The notes under the pieces were generated by a model. The model was given only the letters and a program-made list of their open reading frames with translations. It had not been told where the DNA came from and ran no database searches. A stretch of DNA of 64,000 bases, taken from positions 53,337,074 through 53,401,073 of the forward strand of contig NC_087063.1 of NCBI RefSeq assembly GCF_963678635.1. Direction: 5' to 3'. This DNA comes from Symsagittifera roscoffensis. Lineage: Eukaryota > Xenacoelomorpha > Acoela > Convolutidae. The position numbers and the translations under genes were made by a program. This document shows positions 1 through 8,600 of the stretch, piece by piece; positions within the stretch are counted from its first letter, which is position 1; every line of letters starts with the position of its first letter.

Positions 1-412
1 CCAGTTTACAAACATGTCCTTCCATCCCGCTGTGTTGAGCCAAGCATGTGCCTTGCTTCAACCAATTACTCGGTGTACCTTCCTCGGACAGCTCCGTGGA
101 CGGGTTGCTCTTCCTCTTCGTCAATCTCATGGCCAGCAGGTGATGTATCATGGCCAGATCATGTAAACTCGCATCATCATCCCGTTCTAACATGACATCC
201 GCGGTCATGTCCCAGATTAAGCCTGCGTTAGGATGGGGACACCAGGAAGGTTTCATGAGTTCCCACATCAATACTAGACTGGTTTTCAAGGGACCGTCGG
301 AGGGTTCGACCACTCGTTCTTCCAAAATAATTCCCAGCTTGGGTTGTTCCACCATCAGCATTCCGATTTCCTTAATTCGTTCAACCCAGAAGATGAGCAC
401 TGTGACTTGCTC
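1..412 (-). pseudogene. Element A P2 polyprotein, continuation after frameshift, cut by window edge
   Basis: From about 412 to the window edge a frame without stops continues the match to P2 of B and C, including a KPSWCPHP-like stretch also seen in C and the start of the region that becomes the 474-residue ORF in B. It overlaps the end of the 415-residue ORF in a different frame, so a small indel near 410 breaks A's P2. Because this frame joins both B ORFs without a gap, it shows that the two P2 ORFs of B were originally one. Confidence 0.6.
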
Positions 413-1602
413 ATAGTCGAAAATGCTTCCCTGGCTTCTTCGTTCACGAAGGGATTATACGCCATCCCCGGTATGCCAGACACATATTGGAACGACTTCA
501 GTTTCCCTAGTGTTGCAAACTCCTTTTGTCCTCTGGCCGCTTCAATCAAGTCTCTGCTCACTCTCAATTCTTTGTTGGAGTATCTTCTCACCTCTTCCAA
601 CTTGCGATAGCTTTCCATATCATTCGACTCCTTGCTTGGCACGGTCAATGGCATGTCCTGATATAGCTCTAGGAGTGCCCTAAGGAAGTTCCTTTCGCAA
701 TCAACTCCCTTTTTCCGAATGATCTTTATACATTCTCCCAACACAGGAGTAGGGATGCGATCCACCACGAACCTGACAAAGCAAAGGGCATCCTTACGCT
801 TAGCCCATGCTATCGCTGAATCGTCTTTCGAAATCAATGCTCGTAGAGCTTCCATTAACTCTAGCTCCTGTTCTCGTGATTTCGAGTCATTACTGGCTTC
901 ATACTCCGCCTTTTTGATGCCCATCAAGCACCAAGCCAGTCGTACTTGCAGATCAGTTCTCACGCAAGGATGAGCCAGGTATGCTGCCACAGTAGCAGGT
1001 GCATTCATAGTCTCATCGAAGTATTTCTGGAGGGCCGCCCTCCAAGAAATTTCTAGCAGTTTTTCCAATCCAATTTCGTTCGCTTCTGATGACATTACTG
1101 TGCCATACTCTCTTCGATTGAAGTTAGAGTTCTCCGTAAGCCCCTTCAAGTATTCTTGCATGGCTCTCTTCTCGCTCCAAGCCATCAGGTGCCCTCTCGC
1201 GGAGTTCCTCGCTTTCAACATCTCCACATAACCCCCTACCGGATCTCCCATGAGGACCGATTCCGGCACAGTTATTTGACTGTACTCGACCACGTCGAGT
1301 TGTCCTTCCAGTTTCAACTTGGCCATGTTGATTCGCGAGGGCCTATAATCTTCAAGTCCTCCAGATCCACATTGACTGATTACTTCCATTTCTAACTTAG
1401 TGTCTGCCAGGGTTCGCGCCGTCTTCTTCGATCTTGTGGCGGTTACTGTCAGACCTGCCAAGAGCATAGGGGGTATCAGGTTCTCTTTTTCTCCCCCGGC
1501 TGGTGTCGCACCATCTCCTTGCCCGCTCTCGCCTGACCGACCTGCGCTCGTTAAAGAGGTCACCACTGCGCTGGCTCTCGACTTCACCACTCTCGGGTTC
1601 AT
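355..1602 (-). CDS. Element A P2 polyprotein, N-terminal part (unknown function)
   Basis: This 415-residue ORF starts at an ATG 11 nt after the stop of the preceding P1-like ORF, so the two are tightly coupled. Its middle and end match the first part of element B P2 (for instance the YQYVSG..GMAYNPF stretch). No known domain is recognisable; it is charged, helical in appearance and lacks a signal peptide or membrane segment. The annotated stop follows a frameshift near 410: the homologous sequence continues in another frame (see 1-412). No function is assigned. Confidence 0.7.
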   Translation of the reverse strand: MNPRVVKSRASAVVTSLTSAGRSGESGQGDGATPAGGEKENLIPPMLLAGLTVTATRSKKTARTLADTKLEMEVISQCGSGGLEDYRPSRINMAKLKLEGQLDVVEYSQITVPESVLMGDPVGGYVEMLKARNSARGHLMAWSEKRAMQEYLKGLTENSNFNRREYGTVMSSEANEIGLEKLLEISWRAALQKYFDETMNAPATVAAYLAHPCVRTDLQVRLAWCLMGIKKAEYEASNDSKSREQELELMEALRALISKDDSAIAWAKRKDALCFVRFVVDRIPTPVLGECIKIIRKKGVDCERNFLRALLELYQDMPLTVPSKESNDMESYRKLEEVRRYSNKELRVSRDLIEAARGQKEFATLGKLKSFQYVSGIPGMAYNPFVNEEAREAFSTMSKSQCSSSGLNELRKSEC

Positions 1603-1613
1603 GGCTCGACTTC

Positions 1614-2186
1614 CTATTTTCCCTTATCTCGAGCTATTGCCCTATACTCCTGGAGTTTGGCACACAGCTCGCTCTGATCTTTCTCCTTCTTTTCCAGCGT
1701 CTCGATTGTCTCTGACGTCTGGATCTCTATCTCGCTCACTCTCACTTTCTTCAAAGGAGGAGCAGCTGTAGGAGAGTCGACCGAATGTGACGGGCCTGGC
1801 CCATCACGTTGTCTCTTCGCTCCGATGAGTGGCTGCGCCGGTTGGACTGGTAAGGGCATCTCACCTAGCCGGTGGTCCCTCTGCTCACCTAGTCCTGGCT
1901 CACGAGCCAGGTCGTGGCCAGACATTTCTCCACGCCTCCATCTCATCAATCGGTTTCGACCTCTCTCGGCGGTCCCGGACTCACCGTAGGCCAACATCAA
2001 CACGACTTCCGTAGGGCGATTCCCTCGACCCTCTCGTCCTAGTGCATTAAGGAGCGCGACCACAAATATCGCCAACCCCGGGTCTTCTCGTGTGAAATCA
2101 CAATCGATCAGCCGCTGATAGATCTCGTCTAGAGTCGCTCCTAGACTCGCTGAGAGGAATTCCATGAGTTCGTTCGTGTCACCCAT
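1614..2186 (-). CDS. Element A P1-like short protein
   Basis: 190 residues. The first about 110 align with the N-terminus of P1 in element B (LDEIYQRL, EVVLM.Y, DLAR.PGL and the PLP..P stretch are shared). It ends in a short charged, coiled-coil-like segment and stops. The SGNH hydrolase and everything else found in B P1 is absent. The start is the ATG matching the B start. It is followed after 11 nt by the ATG of P2. Either A lost most of P1 or B/C gained it; the intact ORF and neat junction suggest a working short version. The role is unknown. Confidence 0.65.
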   Translation of the reverse strand: MGDTNELMEFLSASLGATLDEIYQRLIDCDFTREDPGLAIFVVALLNALGREGRGNRPTEVVLMLAYGESGTAERGRNRLMRWRRGEMSGHDLAREPGLGEQRDHRLGEMPLPVQPAQPLIGAKRQRDGPGPSHSVDSPTAAPPLKKVRVSEIEIQTSETIETLEKKEKDQSELCAKLQEYRAIARDKGK

Positions 2187-2626
2187 TTCTTATCGTGTTG
2201 ATTCTTGCTTTCGTGTAGTGTCTTCTTGTGTCGTTTCGATTCAATGGATTCAATAAACAATTTCTGATCAATCAAGATCTAAGAAACAGGTCGCGACTTA
2301 GAACCATCATTTTTGGATGCAACATCAATCAATTTTTTAAAACTCTCCATTGAAATTCTCTTCACAATTCTGATTTAAAATTTAGCACCAAGGTGGATCG
2401 TCCACCTTTATCTTTGTCAGAGTAGCACGAATAAGCGCTGTCACCTTGATGACACAAACATAAAACATATCATAACAATAATATAACATAAACACATAAA
2501 CATCACACACCTATACTATCATATAAAAACCTAATCCCTAATACTGTACCTAAAACCTAACCTAAAACTTGACTCTAATTCTTATCGAGCAACTTAATAA
2601 AAACCACTTATCGCCGAGCGCAATTC
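2187..2626 (-). other. Spacer between pol and P1 with candidate 3' splice acceptor
   Basis: A noncoding 440 nt between the Pol stop and the P1 ATG. On the sense strand a pyrimidine run ending in TTTCTTAG lies at 2279-2295, about 90 nt before the P1 ATG. Spacers of B and C carry an acceptor-like site in the same place, which suggests a spliced subgenomic mRNA for P1/P2. No other structure is recognised; there are A/T-rich runs near 2460-2560. Confidence 0.45.
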
Positions 2627-5600
2627 TTAGCATATGCTCAGATAGTATTTTTTATGTAAGTAAACCTCTATGTCAGTCTCTGAAAATATCACATGCACAA
2701 GAGCGTACAACTTTCTCGGGTGTAGCTTCCCTCTATTGGGATCACAAACTGGCAACGAGAGAGAGGTCACACCTCTCTCAACCAGGAAATCCCTAAGTCG
2801 AGTCAAGGCCAATACCAAGCTCTCCGGATTCACGTGTTGCCTATCAGTAGCCAAAAAACACAAATATTTCCCTGGTATCTGTGATGCAACAGGGGGCAAC
2901 GCTATCATTCCTCCTACACCCGGCCTCTGTTTCCACAAAAACTCGATATTCTTGTACTCTCTTTTAAAGTCGGCCGCTAGTGCTGTTTTGAAGCTTACGT
3001 CCGCAGTTATCGCTATGGCGCACGTGCGTTCCGTGAGTATGAAATCGCTGTCCGTTATAACGATATTGTTCGAATAGTGGTTCGGGAGATCAAAATACGA
3101 TTCAAAGATTCGTCCAAAAGGTGGTTTCTTAGCATTCTCGCCCTCTGTCTCTAGTTCTCCGGTTTCCCTTGCCGATTTCAATTTTTTTATTATGAGATTT
3201 TCGGTGTGGGTGAGTCCTACCCCCACTCCCCGGACAAAAATATCCATCGACGTCCCCGTCGATCGCCCAAAGTCTAGGAGACCGAGGTTGGATTGTGGAA
3301 CACGTAGAGGACCATCTGGGGCGACCCAGTTGGACTCGGTATTATCATGACTGAAGTATTTGACGCCGTCTCTATCGACGTCCTGAATCGTCAGGATCGT
3401 CTCTTTTGGATCTGTCGGCAGATCATGGAGCCATTCGAGCACGCGCAAGTTTGTTAGTTCTTGCTCATGAGTCTGTTCCGCTTCTGGTTCGAACTCCACT
3501 TCCGGTTCTGATCGATCGTCGATCCAATCTTGATCCATATCGTTCACAAGGTCGATTTCTTCTAGCATCGCTATCTCGTCCAGCCCCACCAGCGAGTCTA
3601 TGACATCACTCACTACCATCCGGTCTACAACGAAGTCCTCGCCATACGGATTGTATTTCTTCTGGTTTTTTCCTCTCTTGCTTTGGCGTGTTTCCATGGT
3701 GAGAGGAAAGTCAGGCTGTATTCCATTGTCGATTTCGGTTTGTTCCGGGCAATCCCAGTCTTCTTCGGCATAGGGTAGAGCTTCATCGTCCACCTCTACT
3801 CGTTCAGTCAACTCGAGATCCAGTGGTAGATCGCAATCGTCCACCACCTCATTCCCGTCGTTCTTGTCGCGAGTACCCCTTTCATTCACTTCACAAGCAG
3901 GATCCACTATTAAATAGTCTCCCTCTTGCATGTCCGCTGGGATGCACCAATCCTCTGACGAGGCATTGTGTGGTTTGATGTTCTCGTAATGAGCCGCTCT
4001 TCCAGTGCTCAGTCGATAAAAACGACCTCCTTGGTGCACCTCTGTTATCTGAAATGGACCACGCCATTTCTTTAATAGTTTCTTGGTTCCTTTTGGTGGA
4101 ACCACTTCCTGGAACACCCAGACGTAATCGCCAACTGAGTAGGCTTTCGCATCGGCTGTCCTTTTATCAAACCTCCTTTTTTGTCTAATTTGCGCCTGTT
4201 GCGTATTCCTCCTGCATAAGTCATTAAGGTCCTGCTGTCTTCTAATAACGTCCCGCACGTACGTTTGCGGTGCTGTCCTCTTCCCTTCATATTCAGGGTA
4301 GAAGAACGTTAACGGGAGTGCTTTTTCGTGACCCGTCAGCATCATATGCGGACTTATTCCCGTAGTGGAATGCTCCGTGCTGTTGTAAGCACCCATCACT
4401 TGCGGCAAGTGCTTGTCCCAGTCATCCATGTAGCGTGAGCAGTAGACTCTCAACATGGATACCAGAGTGCGATTCTGCCTCTCGACTAGGCCATTCGTTT
4501 GCGGGTGATAAGTGGTCGAGTGGGCCTGCGCTACTTGCGACCTTTTCATTAACTCTTTTGTGAGATCACCTACGAATGCTTTGCCATTGTCCGATTGGAA
4601 CATGATGGGGCAGCCATGCCTTGCTATCCACACGTTTATCAAATGATCGCATGTTTCTTCTGCCGATGCTGTCATGCAGGGTGCTGCCTCCGCATACTTT
4701 GTAAAATGGTCGATCATTACCAGCACCTGATTATAACCCGTTGCTGTCATACAAAATTTCTGATGATCAATTTGCACCACTTCGTTGAAACCTGACGATT
4801 CTATTGACTGTAGGGGGAACCTTAGTTTCCTGGGATCCTTTGCCTGTTGACAAGAGAGGCATGCGGCTATCCATTTCTCACAAGCCTTCTTCAATCCCGG
4901 CCATTCGAATCGTTTTTGTATCCTGTTATACACTTTGTCCACGCCTTGATGTCCCATCTGATCATGTGAGCGAAAGAGCAATTCGGTCTGGTACAACTGT
5001 GGTAACACTATTGAATTGTATTTATAAAGGACCTTGTCCTCCTCTTTTCGCTTGCAGGCAACGATTCCGTCCTTATTCAGGTACAACAAGTCGTTTCGCT
5101 TCAGGTAGAATTGCTTCAGGATTTTATAGCTGTCTTCTTCCAAGTCTCCCTTGTCAGGTGCTCCATTCTCAATCCATCTCTTCAGACTGCTCGTCATTCT
5201 ATCATTTCGTTGAGCCCTTAGGAGATCCGACAGCCTGTACCTGGCTTTCAAATACGTCTTCACCACGTTCATCTGCCCACTCATTATCTCCGAAGCATGA
5301 GCATCGTCCATCAACTTGACACACCATATCTTTTTCAAAGGCGTCGCTTCTTGCACAGATGGTTCCAGATTGGTACGGACGACCGTACCATGTGGCAGCA
5401 ATCTGGTTGGGCGTTTTGAAACTGCTATCAGCTCGAGTTCGTCTGCGGCATTATCTACCACAGTGCCCTCTTCATCTGAGGTGTATCTGTCCCTGTCTGG
5501 ATCCTGATGTGTTTCTCGGTCCAGCCCACGCTGCTTCCAGTCTACCAATAAGGAGTGGATTGCGATCTCTGACATATCGGAGTTGGAAGCTGTTTCAGAC

Positions 5601-8600
5601 GTGTTGTCCCAGGACTGGGGTCTCGAGTCACCACTTGAGTCGACTGATTCCTCAACATCATATTCCAAGTTGTCTGAGATGTTTCTTGACTCCCCGGACA
5701 AAACTCTGTCCATCGGTCGCTTTGAACCCGACTCCCCGGACAAAATTCTGCCCCTAGGTGGTCTAGTCAACCTCTCCCCGGACAAGTCGTCCTGCACGGG
5801 CTCAAAGGTGTCTGACTCATCAGAGGAGACGTCCTTGACTGGCTCGAAGGTGTCAGACTCCCCGGACATTGTCTCGTCCATGGACGAACAATCTGGGCTT
5901 GGCTCGTATTCCTCTTTTGCATCCGTGAAGTGCACTCTCCTCGTGAAGCTAGATTTCGACCTGATCCTGACTTCCTCAGTAGCTTGGTTTTGATTCGATG
6001 TTCCATATTCAGTGAACGAAGTTCTCAACAATACTTCTTTCGGCATCGAGGTCACCAGCTGGTTGACGATCGACCTGCAATCCCGTTCAACGCCTCGGCT
6101 GCGAATGGACACTGGCCTCTTCTCTGTTCTCTCAGTGACAGTCAACCTCTGCATGGTCTCCATCCATTCACGATCCTGCCTATTCACTTCCCTATCCAAC
6201 AAGTCACGGAGTTTTCCCATGACGTCCGGCGCCACGTTCACCGTCTTATTCAATAAAGCGATGCTGTTTATACCCAGCCTGGTCAGTTCTTGCTGTACCA
6301 AGTTGGATCGGACTAGCAGGTCCAACGGAACGGGTTCGCCTCTGGCTAAAAGCTTTATCTCCGCGGCCGTCTCCACTGGAAGGTCAGAGTGTCCAGGTAT
6401 AGGATGTCCTGATTTGTCTAACCACCTAGTAAGTGGCAGCTTATCGTAGGTTTCTTTGTCCAGAAAGGAAAACCCGTCTTTGATCTCTGATTGGTTAGCC
6501 TGCTTCTCCTCGAGGCGCTCATAAAATTCTGTCTTTTTACTGAGGCTATCTGCGTTCTGGTGCTTGTCACGGGTACGGTGCTCTATGATCATTTGGTATC
6601 CATCCAGGCGCACAATCCAACGACCAATATAGCTTTGGTCCATCGAATAGGTTTTCAGCCAGGCAAGGGCACGATTATCCACACGTAACTTGAAGGGAGC
6701 ACTCCCCAAGTAGGCCCTGTATTTTTCCACGAAAGTGATCACCGCAAACATCTCCGCTTTTGGTGCGCCGTACTTCATTTCAGTATCACTCAGGACTTTA
6801 CTCCCGTAGGCTATCGGACGAAGAACCGTTCTCCCGTTCCACTCCTGCTCCTGGTGAAGTATGCCCGATATCGCAACCACTGATGCATCCGTGTCCAGCA
6901 CGAACATTCCCTTCTCTGTTGGCATGCCGAGGACCGGTGCCTCGCAAAGTTCACGCTTGATGTTTTCAAATGAAACTTGTGCCTCATCAGTCCAGGTGAA
7001 CTTTTTGCCCTTGTTTCTCATCAGCCTCTGCATGGGGTATATCTTGTCAGCATACCCCTTGATGAACTCTCGATAATAATTTGCGAATCCCAGAAAACTC
7101 ATCAGCTGTGTATCTGTTTTAGGTGCCTTCCAGGTCAGCACCGCTTCAACCGCTTCGGGATCTGGTCTCACTCCATGTTTGTCAACCAGGCGGCCCAGAT
7201 ACTTTATGGAATCCCTGAGGATTTCACACTTAGAGGGTTTGCATTTCAGACCCGCCTGCTTCATGCAAGAAAACACCTCCTCCAACCTTTCTATGTGGTC
7301 TTCTAAGGTTGGTGTTGCAATCACGACATCATCGACATAACACATAATGAGATTCCCGTATTTCTTAGTGACGCTCGTGAGTGCCTGGGCCATCAGTCGC
7401 TGGAGTGTGGCCGTCGCGTTGCACAATCCGAATGGCATCCTCTTCCACTGGAACAGTCCCAGCTCACACGCGAAACCTGTTTTCTCTCGATCTTGCTTTC
7501 TGAGTGGCACTTGCCAGAATGCGGAGCCCAAATCCAACGTCGTGAAGAACTTAGCGTCTCCCAGCTTGGATAGGCTCTCATCGATGCGGGGAATCGGGTA
7601 TGCGTCCTTTATAGTCACTGCGTTCAGATAACGGAAATCACAACAAAATCTGAGTTGTCCCCCTTTCTTTTTCGCCATGACCACGCCACAAGCCCATGGG
7701 GACTTCGACGGCTCAATCATGTCGTACTCCATTAACATTTCAATTTCCTTCCTACACGCTTCTGACTTGTTTGGGGTCATTCTTCTCGCCCCTTCCCTAT
7801 GAGGTACCGAGCCCTCTTCTATCTCAATCTCGTGCTCTACAAAATTGCAACAACCTATATCGGCCTTATGCTTTGAAAAAACGTCTGCGTTCCGATTTAG
7901 CACCGCCCTGAGCGAATATAGTTCCTTGTCAGCTATTTTACCCTTCAGATGTTCTATCTCAGGTAGGACAGGCTTATTCGCTGCTAACTCTGCTTCCGTC
8001 GGCCTCTCAGGAAAGTTGGAACAACTAGACAGCCCATCATCTGTTTCCGACTTCATTGAAAACAATTTCTTAGAAGATTTCAATTCATTTACTCTTTTCA
8101 TTATACATTCTTGGTTCGCATGTAATGGACATTTAGTTACATCAAACTTCTTCAAGTTCTCCACACTCAGAAAGTCTGTGTTCAGAGGCAAAGCGTAGCC
8201 AAGTTTCTTTCCCCTCTGTATTGTCACTGTTGTTGCTTCTGTGTTCAATAACACACTCACACACAGTCCGCTCTGAGTGAGTGAGAAGCTTCTTCCTAAA
8301 ATAGCCGAGCTTTTACTGTTTGGATTTGGTACCAGACACACCTGTCTGTCATTGCTGAGTTCATTCAAGTTCCTCATCCCAAACGTCGCTACTACGGCTT
8401 GGTTCGGTTTTAAACTAACTCTTCGATCCAGAAAGATCGGCACCTTGGCCTGATTAATTAAGATCTTATTATGGGGTCTTTTCTCATACTTTCTTTCAGG
8501 ATCCTTGATCCTAATCAATCCGTCATTGAGATCAATCGTGACGTCAAAGTTGCGAACGAAATCCCTTCCTAGGATGAACTGGTCGGATTCATCCAAATTC

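Noticed and set aside
4804-5319. Long plus-strand frames opposite pol (171 codons and others)
   Set aside because: They mirror the minus-strand coding region and show no independent conservation or domain.
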